Positions 35,119-43,456 of a stretch of 64,000 bases of DNA are shown one piece after another. Origin of the DNA: SHZL01 sp963708905. GTDB lineage: Bacteria; Pseudomonadota; Gammaproteobacteria; Xanthomonadales; SZUA-36. The number at the start of each line of letters is the position of its first letter. Positions within the stretch are counted from its first letter, which is position 1. The position numbers and the translations under genes are program-made. A model generated the notes under the pieces. That model saw only the letters and a list, made by a program, of their open reading frames with translations. It was not told the DNA's origin and did no database searches. The stretch is from the NCBI GenBank assembly GCA_963708905.1, contig CAVPUV010000057.1, forward strand, positions 1 through 64,000, written 5' to 3'.

Positions 35119-36430
35119 GATCGTATCTCCTGGGGTAAGTCGCTACTGATTGCCGCCCCCACGTTGCATTTGCAGGACCAAGGCACAAAGGGGCGCCGTT
35201 CGTATCGGCGCTGACCAGAGTTGGCGTGGCAGCGCCTGCACTGTGGCGTGACGGCGCGATGATGGTGCCGTCAGGGACCCGGACGCCGGACGTCACGATG
35301 ACATCGCTGAGTACGCAGTGGCGACCGATCACTGCATGGGGCAGGACTACGGCATTCGATACATCGGAATGCTCGGCTACCTTGACATTGGCGAACAATA
35401 CCGAACGGCGCACCGTCGCCCGATCCACCTCGCAGCCAGCGGCCAGCAGGGCATCAGTCACTTGACCCGATTGACCAGGGAATCGCGTGCTGCATCGTGG
35501 GCCGTTCAGGGAGCGCTCGTCCGACCGCAGCGGCCACCTCGCATCGTCGAGACGAAAGCCCGGAATGCCATCGAGAAGCTCCATATGCGCGCGCCAGTTT
35601 GCTGAGGTCGTGCCAACATCCCGCCAGTAGCCGCCACCGACGGCAGCATCCTCTGTGAACGGATAGGCGAACACCTTCATCTTACCGTAGAGCCGCGGCA
35701 GCAGATCACGGCCAAAATCATGACTTGAGGTTTCCGTCGAAGCGTCCTCTCTCAATAGCCTGCCCAGCAAATCCCGATTGAACACATAGATACCCATCGA
35801 CCCCAGCGTCCGCCCGGGGCGGCCAGGCATGCTTTGCGGATGGTGCGGTTTTTCCACAAAACCAACGATTCGGTTCGAGGCATCAATGGACATCACACCA
35901 TAGTCACGCGCCTCTTCGGTGGGAACCTCGACACAGCCGACGGTGATGTCAGCCTGACAAGCCACGTGCTGCTGGAGCATCGGACGATAGTCCATCTTGT
36001 AGACGTGATCTCCAGCCAGGATCAGCACCAGCCGCGCATCCAGGGCGTCGATCCTGGCCCAGTTCTGGAAGACTGCATCGGCAGTGCCGCGATAGTTGCC
36101 CCCACCTGCGTGCAGCTTGGCGCGCCACGGTTCGACAAGATCTGCACCAAGCTCACCGCAATCAGGCCATACCCGTGCCATGTGTCGAAGCAGCGAGGTA
36201 TCCTTGTATTGAGTCGCAACACCGATGCGGTAAATTCCCGAATTGACGCAGTTGGAAAGAGAGAAATCGATATTGCGGTAAAAGCCGCCAAAGGGCAGCG
36301 CCGGCTTGCATTCATCACGGGTCAAGGCGCCGAGCCGGGTCCCCCGGCCGCCGGCCAGCACGACCGCCGCAGTCTCGCGAGCAAGCCGGTGAGAGCCGGT
36401 GGATATGCGGGAAATACCGTTCGTGTTCAT
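35087..36430 (-). CDS. glgC: Glucose-1-phosphate adenylyltransferase
   Basis: GlgC makes ADP-glucose, the glycogen precursor. The 447-residue protein has the nucleotidyltransferase motif VVLAGGRGTRLGALTRDECK, DFSLSNCVNSG, NYRGTADAVFQNW, ILAGDHVYKMDY, and the glucose-1-phosphate region VEKPHHP and GSMGIYVFN. A left-handed beta-helix follows (VRRSVLFANVKVAEHS). The ATG at 36430 starts the conserved N-terminus; the frame is open upstream without homology. A MerR-type promoter-like site lies about 330 bp upstream on the same strand. Confidence 0.9.
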   Translation of the reverse strand: MNTNGISRISTGSHRLARETAAVVLAGGRGTRLGALTRDECKPALPFGGFYRNIDFSLSNCVNSGIYRIGVATQYKDTSLLRHMARVWPDCGELGADLVEPWRAKLHAGGGNYRGTADAVFQNWARIDALDARLVLILAGDHVYKMDYRPMLQQHVACQADITVGCVEVPTEEARDYGVMSIDASNRIVGFVEKPHHPQSMPGRPGRTLGSMGIYVFNRDLLGRLLREDASTETSSHDFGRDLLPRLYGKMKVFAYPFTEDAAVGGGYWRDVGTTSANWRAHMELLDGIPGFRLDDARWPLRSDERSLNGPRCSTRFPGQSGQVTDALLAAGCEVDRATVRRSVLFANVKVAEHSDVSNAVVLPHAVIGRHCVLSDVIVTSGVRVPDGTIIAPSRHSAGAATPTLVSADTNGAPLCLGPANATWGRQSVATYPRRYDHAKATISGRQ

Positions 36431-36866
36431 GCCGCCGCCTTGCCGTGTGATTTCGTTATCCCTGGGAGATGGGTGGCACGTATTCCTGCCCCGGGGCGCG
36501 ATCCTTGCCCCTCCTGCAGCGCAGGCAGTCGGTGGGGGAGGGGGGTGTGACGACTGCCTGCGCTGCCCAACCTGCGTTAAACTGGTCTTCAATCCAGCGG
36601 ACCCGGGGCCCGGAGCGCGAACCGCCGCGCGCCTTTTTTACGTGCCACCCCGCGTTGGCCACCTGGCCGTTCGTGTTGGGCGGGGCTTTCACACAACCGG
36701 GTCAGCTGGACCGAAGTCGTATCGTTCATGGATTTCCTGTTTACGGTCATGATGTGAGTCTACAGGTTGTATCCAGCATACAGGTCAAGCCCCGAACCAA
36801 ACTTCCGGCGCAGTCATCGAATGGCTCATCCCGAAGACTGACGTGTAACATCGGCCGGAGTGCATT
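36431..36866. other. 436 bp leader upstream of glgC
   Basis: The gap holds the MerR-type promoter candidate at 36757-36788. Downstream of it a short minus-strand frame (begins MNDTTSVQLTRLCESP) is unrecognised. The distance from promoter to glgC suggests that a gene once lay here or that the leader is long. Confidence 0.35.
36757..36788 (-). promoter_or_regulatory. MerR-type promoter candidate reading toward glgC
   Basis: On the minus strand TTGACC and TAGACT are separated by 20 bp, with an inner dyad TGTAT-GCTGG-ATACA. The sequence around the -35 (GCTTGACCTG) is the same as at the 55417-55448 site. Geometry and dyad match MerR-activated promoters. Confidence 0.6.
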
Positions 36867-38300
36867 TCAAATGGTCACAGTGGTAGCCAACATCGACACC
36901 GGCAGCCTGGGCAGCGTGATTTGGAAGCTAGTCCAGCCCGCCTCGGAGACGACGCCGACCTCACCGCCATGGGCGGTAATGATCGATTTAACGATGGCCA
37001 GCCCCAACCCCGCGCCATCAATGCCGCGCTGTCTCGATGGATCGACGCGATAGAAACGGTCGAACAGTTTCGGCAGGTGTTCAGGCGGGATCTCCGGGCC
37101 GGTATTTTCGACGGCGATACCGGTGGCGCCGCCGTTCAATGCATCGAGTTTCACCCGCACGGTCCCACCGGCCGGCGTATGGCGGATGGCGTTGGAGAGG
37201 AGATTGCCCAACGCCCGCCGGAGCATGGGTCGATCACATGTGGCCGTGGCGGCGCCTTCCGTCGCCAGGGCGACACCACGCTCTTCGGCCCAGCCTTCGT
37301 AGTAGTCGAACAGCGCACGAACTTCACCTGTAAGAACCACCGTTTCGACATTCTTGATCCGCGGGCGGTTGTCCGTCTGCGCCAGAAACAGCATGTCTCC
37401 GATCATCTGTGCCATGCGTTCGTATTCCTCCATGTTCGAATAGAGTATTTCCCGGTACTCATCCACGGTGCGCGCCCGGGACAGCGCCACCTCGGTCTGG
37501 GTCATCAAATTGGTGACGGGTGTGCGTAATTCATGGGCGATATCGGCATTGAAGTCCGAGAGCCGGTGAAACGCCGCGTCTACGCGCCGGAGCATCTCGT
37601 TGAACGAGACCGCGAGATCCTTGAGTTCATACGGCACGCGTTCGGGCGGCAGGCGCGCGTTCAATTCACTGGCGCTGATGCGGCGGATGCGGGCGACGAT
37701 ATCATGCAGCGGCGCATGGCCCTGCCGCACCGCGATCCATCCCATGAGGCCCATGACGGCGATGCTGCTCATGATCATGAGCCACAAGGTGCGACGAAAG
37801 GCGGCCAGGAAGCGCAGGTGATAATCGATCGGTACCGTCACCGCCAGGGTATAGGGCCCTGCCGCGGCCGGTCCGATACCGGACACCGTCTGTAACAGTA
37901 CGCGATAGTTGTGATCGTTATAGTGCCACTGGCGTAAGACGTTGCTATCGTAGCCTGTGCTGGCCGTGTTCGCCAGTATGGAAAGATCCGGAGCCGCACT
38001 CGAATAGATCGTGTCTCCGCTGCCGCTGGCAATATACAGCGAAGCGCCGTGATGGCCGATGAGAATGTCATCGAATCTCTGGCGAAGGTAGGTCAATTCG
38101 CTTGGAGCGAGTTCGCCAGGCAAAGCCTCCTGTACCGCCCGGGCGATGAGCTGCAGTTCGGCGGCATCGCCCGCCGCGAAGTGGCTCTCCATCGAACGAT
38201 TGATGACCCAGCCGAACACGGGAAAGACGATGGCTGCGGCGATGCCGAACAGGAGCGTCAGGCGCAGTGCGAGCGACAGGGGGCGGCGCGTCAGTCGCAT
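36867..38300 (-). CDS. copS: Copper-type sensor histidine kinase (CopS/CusS-like)
   Basis: This inner-membrane sensor kinase has about 477 residues, with TM1 (LALRLTLLFGIAAAIVFPVF), a periplasmic loop of about 150 residues, TM2 (LWLMIMSSIAVMGLMGWIAV), a HAMP region and the phospho-acceptor H box DFNADIAHELRTPVTNLMTQ. ATPase boxes are NLLSNAIRHTP (N), DGAGLGLAIVKSI (G1) and FDRFYRVD (F). It lies just after the regulator gene; GTG 38309 is an alternative start. Position beside copAB suggests periplasmic copper or silver sensing. Confidence 0.87.
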   Translation of the reverse strand: MRLTRRPLSLALRLTLLFGIAAAIVFPVFGWVINRSMESHFAAGDAAELQLIARAVQEALPGELAPSELTYLRQRFDDILIGHHGASLYIASGSGDTIYSSAAPDLSILANTASTGYDSNVLRQWHYNDHNYRVLLQTVSGIGPAAAGPYTLAVTVPIDYHLRFLAAFRRTLWLMIMSSIAVMGLMGWIAVRQGHAPLHDIVARIRRISASELNARLPPERVPYELKDLAVSFNEMLRRVDAAFHRLSDFNADIAHELRTPVTNLMTQTEVALSRARTVDEYREILYSNMEEYERMAQMIGDMLFLAQTDNRPRIKNVETVVLTGEVRALFDYYEGWAEERGVALATEGAATATCDRPMLRRALGNLLSNAIRHTPAGGTVRVKLDALNGGATGIAVENTGPEIPPEHLPKLFDRFYRVDPSRQRGIDGAGLGLAIVKSIITAHGGEVGVVSEAGWTSFQITLPRLPVSMLATTVTI

Positions 38301-38311
38301 CGGGGGCACTC

Positions 38312-38995
38312 TCAGACCTCGCCCAATGTTTCGAGCATGTAGCCCATGCCGCGCACCGTATGAATGAGCTTGGGTTCGAAGGCGTCGTCAATCTTGGCGC
38401 GCAGGCGCCGGATGGCAACGTCGATGACATTGGTGTCGCTGTCGAAGTTCATGTCCCAGACTTGGGAGGCGATCAGGGAGCGGGGCAGCACTTCGTCCCG
38501 GTGGCGCAGCAGCAGTTCGAGCAGGGCGAATTCTTTTGCGGTGAGTGTAATCCGCTGTCCCGCGCGCGTTACTCGCCGCCGCATCAGGTCGAGTTCGAGG
38601 TCGGCAACCTGGAGCGTCGTTTCGGTCGCCGGGACGGTACCGCGCCGCAGCAGAGTGCGTACCCGCGCCAGCAACTCGGCGAAGGCGAAGGGCTTCACCA
38701 GATAATCGTCGGCGCCGAGCTCCAGCCCCCTGACCCGGTCGTCCACGCTGTCGCGTGCGGTGAGAAACAGCACCGGAACCTTGCTGCCCGCCTCGCGCAG
38801 CGCCTGCAAAATCCGCCAGCCGTCGACGTCCGGCAGCAGAACATCCAGGATGATCAGATCGTAGGATCCGGTCATCGCCAGATGGTGTCCATCCAGTCCA
38901 TTGCGGGCAGGGTCCACCACAAAACCCGCCTCGGTAAGGCCTTGGTGGAGGTACTCGCGGATCTTGGCTTCGTCCTCGACGATCAGGATTTTCAT
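38312..38995 (-). CDS. copR: OmpR-family response regulator (CopR/CusR-like)
   Basis: This 227-residue regulator has a receiver domain with acidic pair EDE, phospho-acceptor Asp in LIILDVLLPDVDGW, Thr in VLFLTARD and Lys in DDYLVKPF. The winged-helix domain contains TAKEFALLELLLRHRDEVLP and VDVAIRRLRAKID-type recognition residues. The heavy-metal CusR/CopR/IrlR subgroup is the best fit. It is divergent from copA across 307 bp containing a matching palindrome. Confidence 0.9.
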   Translation of the reverse strand: MKILIVEDEAKIREYLHQGLTEAGFVVDPARNGLDGHHLAMTGSYDLIILDVLLPDVDGWRILQALREAGSKVPVLFLTARDSVDDRVRGLELGADDYLVKPFAFAELLARVRTLLRRGTVPATETTLQVADLELDLMRRRVTRAGQRITLTAKEFALLELLLRHRDEVLPRSLIASQVWDMNFDSDTNVIDVAIRRLRAKIDDAFEPKLIHTVRGMGYMLETLGEV

Positions 38996-39122
38996 ACGCG
39001 GCGGTCCTCACAGGGTACGGCGCGGTGTCAAACCGGTAACGCCACAGCCCGCGTGCCGTCGGTTACCTGGCTTCAGTGACATCAGATTACGCCCGGTCCT
39101 CTGTCTGGAAGATGACGCGTGC

Positions 39123-39138
39123 ATTACAGAATTGTAAT
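39123..39138. promoter_or_regulatory. Candidate CopR/CusR box between copR and copA
   Basis: ATTACA-GAAT-TGTAAT is a perfect 6-bp inverted repeat with a 4-bp centre, the layout of CopR/CusR binding sites. It is the only clear palindrome seen in the 307 bp divergent gap (38996-39302) and probably serves both transcription units. Confidence 0.6.
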
Positions 39139-39302
39139 TGTTGGGTCATGCTGTGGACAGGGACATGTCATTAAAGTGCCGTAAGGAAGTCGGTTACGGC
39201 GGATTCGCCACCAACGAGACCAGGGAGTCGTCGCACGTGCAGCGGCGAAAGAAGAGAAGCGAGACACCGAACAGCCGGACAGGCGACTGGAGAGTTAGCG
39301 AA

Positions 39303-41087
39303 ATGAAGCGAGCTTTACAACCCCCCCTGATATTATCCGAGTTGCCGCGCCGGCGATTCGTCCAGGGCTTGGTTGCGGGCGGGGTTCTGTTGGGCCTCTC
39401 GCCCTGGGCCAGACCGGCTCGAGCGGAGGGGAGGGTCAGCACCGCAACCGGCACACCGCCGGTGCTTTCAGGCACTGAGTTCGACCTTACCATCGCCGAG
39501 ACGCCGGTCAATTTCACCGGCAGCCCGCGCCTGGCCACCACCATCAACGGCTCAATACCGGCGCCCATCCTGCGCTGGCGCGAGGGCGACACGGTCACGC
39601 TGCGCGTCACCAACCGGTTGCCGGTGGACACCTCCATCCATTGGCACGGCATCCTGTTGCCGTTCCAGATGGATGGGGTGCCGGGCCTCAGTTACCCGGG
39701 CATCCGCCCCGGTGAGACCTTCACCTACCGCTTCAAGGTGCAGCAGTCGGGGACCTACTGGTACCACTCCCATTCGGGATTCCAGGAGCAGACCGGCATG
39801 TACGGCGTTATCATCATCGATGCCGCGCGCGGGGATTCGATTCGCGCCGACCGTGACTATGTCGTGCAGCTGTCCGACTGGACCGACGAGGACCCGATGC
39901 GGGTGTTCGCCAAGCTCAAGAGGCAGAGCGACTACTACAACTTCAATCAGTTGACCGCCGGCGATTTCTTCCGCGACGTCAGCGCGGACGGGCTCCGATC
40001 GGCGCTGGGCCAGCGGCGCATGTGGAACCAGATGCGCATGAGTCCGACCGACCTGGCGGACATCTCCGGCTACACCTACACCTACCTGATGAACGGCGCC
40101 ACGCCCGCGGGCAACTGGACCGCTCTATTCAAGCGCGGCGAGCGGTTGCGGCTGCGGTTCATCAACTCGGGTGCCCAGACCTTCTTCGACGTGCGCATCC
40201 CGGGACTCGAGCTGACCGTGGTCCACGTGGACGGCCAGGACGTCGAGCCCGTCACGGTGGACGAGATCCGCATTGGCGTGGCCGAGACCTACGACGTGAT
40301 CGTCGCGCCCAGGGACGACCGCGCGTATACGATTTTCGCCCAGTCGATGGACCGCACCGGCTTCGCGCGCGGCACGCTCGCGCCGCGCGCCGGCATGGAA
40401 GCCGAGGTCCCGGCGATTGATGCACCCGAACTGCTCACCATGGCCGACATGATGGGCAACATGACACACGGTGACATGGCCGGGATGGGCGGCATGGACC
40501 ATAGCGGCCATGCGATGCCTGCTATGGATCACACCGCCCACGCCGGTATGGCCATGGCCGCCCCGGTGCGCGCGCACCACGCCCGGACCGAGTACGGGTC
40601 GAGCGTCGACATGCGCGTCGATTTCCCGCGCACGAACCTCGACGACCCGGGTATCGGCTTGCGCGACAACGGCCGGCGGGTGTTGACCTATGCCGATCTG
40701 CACACCCTCGGTGGACCGCTCGATGCCCACGGCGCCGAGCGCGAGATCGAGCTGCACCTCACGGGCAACATGGAACGTTACAGTTGGTCGCTGGATGGCC
40801 TCGAATTCGGTCGATCGACGCCGGTGCATTTCCGCCACAACGAGCGCCTGCGCGTAGTGCTGGTCAACGACACCATGATGACCCACCCCATGCACCTGCA
40901 CGGCATGTGGAGCGAGCTGGAAGGTCCGGATGGCAGTTTCATGGCCCGCCGGCACACCATTAGCGTACAGCCGGCGCAACGGGTGAGCTTCCTGGTCACC
41001 GCCGACGCGCTCGGCCGCTGGGCCTGGCACTGCCATATCCTGTACCACATGGACGCGGGCATGTTCCGCCAGGTGGTGGTGGCATGA
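39303..41087 (+). CDS. copA: Periplasmic multicopper oxidase CopA
   Basis: This 594-residue copper-resistance oxidase is exported by Tat (PRRRFVQGLVAGGVLLGLSP). Copper ligands occur in HWHG (about 113-116), YWYHSHSGFQEQ, HPMHLHG and the C-terminal HCHILYHMDAGM (about 576-587). A Met/His-rich insert (MTHGDMAGMGGMDHSGHAMP) is typical of PcoA/CopA and binds extra copper. It oxidises Cu(I) or sequesters copper in the periplasm. GGAG lies about 10 bp ahead of the ATG at 39303; the frame is open to 39138 but that part lacks homology. ATGA overlaps copB. Confidence 0.92.
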   Translation: MKRALQPPLILSELPRRRFVQGLVAGGVLLGLSPWARPARAEGRVSTATGTPPVLSGTEFDLTIAETPVNFTGSPRLATTINGSIPAPILRWREGDTVTLRVTNRLPVDTSIHWHGILLPFQMDGVPGLSYPGIRPGETFTYRFKVQQSGTYWYHSHSGFQEQTGMYGVIIIDAARGDSIRADRDYVVQLSDWTDEDPMRVFAKLKRQSDYYNFNQLTAGDFFRDVSADGLRSALGQRRMWNQMRMSPTDLADISGYTYTYLMNGATPAGNWTALFKRGERLRLRFINSGAQTFFDVRIPGLELTVVHVDGQDVEPVTVDEIRIGVAETYDVIVAPRDDRAYTIFAQSMDRTGFARGTLAPRAGMEAEVPAIDAPELLTMADMMGNMTHGDMAGMGGMDHSGHAMPAMDHTAHAGMAMAAPVRAHHARTEYGSSVDMRVDFPRTNLDDPGIGLRDNGRRVLTYADLHTLGGPLDAHGAEREIELHLTGNMERYSWSLDGLEFGRSTPVHFRHNERLRVVLVNDTMMTHPMHLHGMWSELEGPDGSFMARRHTISVQPAQRVSFLVTADALGRWAWHCHILYHMDAGMFRQVVVA

Positions 41088-42052
41088 GTGCGGTGCGACG
41101 GATGATGATACGGACGAAGACACTGACGATGTGCGGCCGAGTGTCGCTGTTCGCTGTGGTTATCACGGGGTTCATTGTTTCCCCCGTGTGTGCGCTGGAA
41201 CAGCAGACCCAGGACCCGCATGCGGGACACAGGATGTCGTCGCCGGCATTGACGGCGGATGAGGACAACGATGCCGAGGCGAAGGAAGGCGGTACGTCCG
41301 GGACGCACGGGGCAATGGACATGGGATCGATGCAGGGTGGCTCGCCCCCGCCCGACGCGCGCGACCCGCAGGCCTACGCCGAGGGTTACGATTTCGGTCC
41401 CATGAAGCTGCGACTGGCCGACACCCACAGTCTCGGCGCCCTGCTGGTGGAAAACCTGGAAATGATGCGCAGCGACGACAACACTTTCGCCGAGTACGAC
41501 TTTCAGGCCTGGTACGGCCGCACTTACGACCGCGTGGTGCTGAAGGCCGAAGGCAATGTGGATGACAGCAAGTTCAAGGAGGCGCGTACCGAGCTGCTGT
41601 GGGGACATGCGATAGCCGCTTTCTGGGATGCGCAACTCGGCGTGCGTTACGACAACGATGAGAAGCCGGACCGGACATGGTTGGCGTTTGGCGTGCAGGG
41701 GCTGGCGCCCTACTGGTTCGAGGTGGACGCCGCCGCCTACGTCGGCGAAGAGGGGCGCAGCGCGCTACGACTGGACGTGCAATACGAGCTGCTACTCACA
41801 CAGCGGCTGATTCTGCAGCCGAAGATCGAGACGAATTTCTATGGCAAATCCGACGCCGCGCGCGGCCTCGGCAGTGGACTGTCCGAGGCCGGCGTGGCGC
41901 TGCGCCTGCGCTACGAGATCCGGCGGGAGTTCGCCCCTTACATGGGGGTCGAAAGGGTGCGCACGTTCGGTGATACGGCAGATCTGGCGCGGGCCGCCGG
42001 CGAAGATGCGAGCGAGACACGCTTCATCGCCGGGTTGCGCTTTTGGTTTTGA
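41084..42052 (+). CDS. copB: Outer-membrane copper resistance protein CopB
   Basis: This 322-residue PcoB/CopB-family outer-membrane beta-barrel protein has an N-terminal leader (SLFAVVITGFIVSPVCA), a His/Met-rich stretch (DPHAGHRMSSP; MDMGSMQGG) and then alternating barrel strands (YDFQAWYGRTYDRVVLKAEG; ETRFIAGLRFWF at the end). The terminal Phe fits an outer-membrane protein. It is translationally coupled to copA and likely works with it at the cell surface. Confidence 0.9.
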   Translation: MSAVRRMMIRTKTLTMCGRVSLFAVVITGFIVSPVCALEQQTQDPHAGHRMSSPALTADEDNDAEAKEGGTSGTHGAMDMGSMQGGSPPPDARDPQAYAEGYDFGPMKLRLADTHSLGALLVENLEMMRSDDNTFAEYDFQAWYGRTYDRVVLKAEGNVDDSKFKEARTELLWGHAIAAFWDAQLGVRYDNDEKPDRTWLAFGVQGLAPYWFEVDAAAYVGEEGRSALRLDVQYELLLTQRLILQPKIETNFYGKSDAARGLGSGLSEAGVALRLRYEIRREFAPYMGVERVRTFGDTADLARAAGEDASETRFIAGLRFWF

Positions 42053-42083
42053 ATGAATCAACCTTACCAAAGAGAGAGTGAAC

Positions 42084-42617
42084 ATGAAAAAGACGATTTC
42101 GATGCTAATTCTTGGTGTCTTGCCCGCACTGGTGCTGGCAGGTGGTAATCACGACGGTGGTCATGACATGAACGATGGGCAGGCCATGGAACAGATGGAA
42201 CACCACGAAATGGAAGGCAAGGCGCACAGTGCGCACAAGGCCGAAGCCACCGCCGGCCAAGCCGGTGATCCGGCCGGCGTCAGCCGCACCATCGAGGTGA
42301 CGATGCACGACACCATGCGCTTCGATCCGGCCGAGTTGAAATTCAAGGCAGGCGAAACGGTGCGTTTCGTGGTGCGCAACGAGGGCGAGATTCGCCACGA
42401 AATGGTGATCGGGTCGTTGGAAGAGTTGAAAGAGCACGCCGAGATGATGCGGAAGATGCCTGGTATGCAGCATGCGGAGGCCAACATGGTATCGCTGGCT
42501 CCCGGGGAGAGCGGCGAATTAGTCTGGCAGTTCGACCACGCTGGCTCGCTTGATTTCGCCTGTCTCGTGCCCGGTCACCTTGAAGCCGGGATGACCGGCA
42601 AGATCGAGGTCGAGTAA
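42084..42617 (+). CDS. Periplasmic cupredoxin
   Basis: This 177-residue blue-copper-type protein has a signal peptide (MLILGVLPALVLAG), a His/Met-rich linker (GGNHDGGHDMNDGQAMEQME), then a cupredoxin fold: MRFDPAELKFKAGETVRFVV, His in EGEIRHEMVIG, and the Cys-His-Met loop DFACLVPGHLEAGM. These are the four ligands of a type 1 copper site. It is the third gene of the copAB unit and probably acts as a periplasmic copper carrier. Confidence 0.88.
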   Translation: MKKTISMLILGVLPALVLAGGNHDGGHDMNDGQAMEQMEHHEMEGKAHSAHKAEATAGQAGDPAGVSRTIEVTMHDTMRFDPAELKFKAGETVRFVVRNEGEIRHEMVIGSLEELKEHAEMMRKMPGMQHAEANMVSLAPGESGELVWQFDHAGSLDFACLVPGHLEAGMTGKIEVE

Positions 42618-42652
42618 GGTCCGGGCAGCGAACGCCAAACCCGACCGCGGGC

Positions 42653-42919
42653 ATGAGTCGCTTCGGCTGAAGAGCGCTGGGACTTTTTGCGGCGATTACC
42701 TTCATCGTGTGCGTGATCTACGGGCTGGTGACGCCACCAAGCCTGCACATGCATGCCTTTCTCGAACAGGTGCTGCCGGCGTTCGAGTGGCTCACCTGGT
42801 GGGGCTTCCTGCTCGGGCTCGTGGAGAGTTTTCTGTATGGCGTCTATACCGGCCTGGTGTTCTGCCCCATCTACAACGGGCTCAACCGCCGGTTCGGCGC
42901 CGGCCGGGGTACCCCCTGA
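42653..42919 (+). pseudogene. Small membrane protein gene with an in-frame TGA
   Basis: From the ATG at 42653 the frame reads MSRFG, then TGA (42668-42670), and continues RALGLFAAITFIVCVIYGLV, HMHAFLEQVLPAFEWLTWWG and FLYGVYTGLVFCPIYNGLNR. The uninterrupted protein would have about 88 residues and two or three helices, like the DUF5676-type small membrane proteins seen in metal islands. A GTG at 42707 could start a shortened form. I see no selenocysteine context; decay or an error is likelier. Confidence 0.5.
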
Positions 42920-43065
42920 ACGGCACGTGCGATACCTTTTACTTCTGTTCAGGAAGCTGCCGGGAAGCGTTCGAGGCGGGGCCCGGGAATTACCTCCCAC
43001 CTCACCGCCAGCACGGGGTCAAACCGCGGGTTCGACGTCAGCAGAACGGATCTCACCATGAATGA
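42920..43065 (+). pseudogene. YHS-domain remnant
   Basis: Directly after the membrane protein stop, another frame reads NGTCDTFYFCSGSCREAFEA then GPGNYL, the C-terminal two thirds of a YHS domain with its CxxxC pair. The DPxCGM half and any start codon are missing. A low-complexity tail follows to a stop near 43065. It is a second YHS sequence in this window besides the AtpD fusion. Confidence 0.5.
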
Positions 43066-43197
43066 AGAGATTGCACATTCGGGTGCAGATACGCCTTCCG
43101 GAGCAACCGCTGCAGGGGAGCCTGTGACGAACCATGACGTCCTCAGGGACAGGAGGCGCTGAAGAAATAGGCCCCGACTTGCAATAGGCGGTGTACC

Positions 43198-43440
43198 ATG
43201 AAGACCGGCAGTGTGGACGTTCGCGGCCAGGGTTTGAGCCTGCACCGCGACCTGTTGCCGGATGACTATATCCTGGCGCTGCAAGGCCTGCAGGATCACG
43301 TTGCGCCGTTTCCGGACGAGGCCGCGCGGCGCGAGGTGGAACAGGCGCTGGGAAAATCCCTCCCCGAATTGTTCGCCGAATTCGAGGTGCACCCGATGGC
43401 GGCCGCCGCGGGATTTCCCGCTCCGGGAAGCTATGATGTC
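43198..43440 (+). pseudogene. UbiB/ABC1 kinase-like N-terminal fragment
   Basis: About 80 codons match the N-terminal part of ABC1/UbiB kinases: LHRDLLPDDYILALQGLQDH, VAPFPDEAARREVEQALGKS and LPELFAEFEVHPMAAAA. The expected SIAQVH and kinase motifs never follow. Homology ends at about 43420, where the upstream region of the next gene begins. A deletion joined this stub to the nuclease-like gene. Confidence 0.6.
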
Positions 43441-43456
43441 CTTGGGGAGAAATTGG

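Noticed and set aside
42668..42670. Selenocysteine at the in-frame TGA
   Set aside because: No redox partner residue, no plausible SECIS hairpin noticed just after it, and neighbouring genes show other kinds of damage.
43058..43159. Short ORF beginning MNEEIAHSGADTPSGATA
   Set aside because: 34 codons, no ribosome site or family match; likely chance in a remnant-rich gap.
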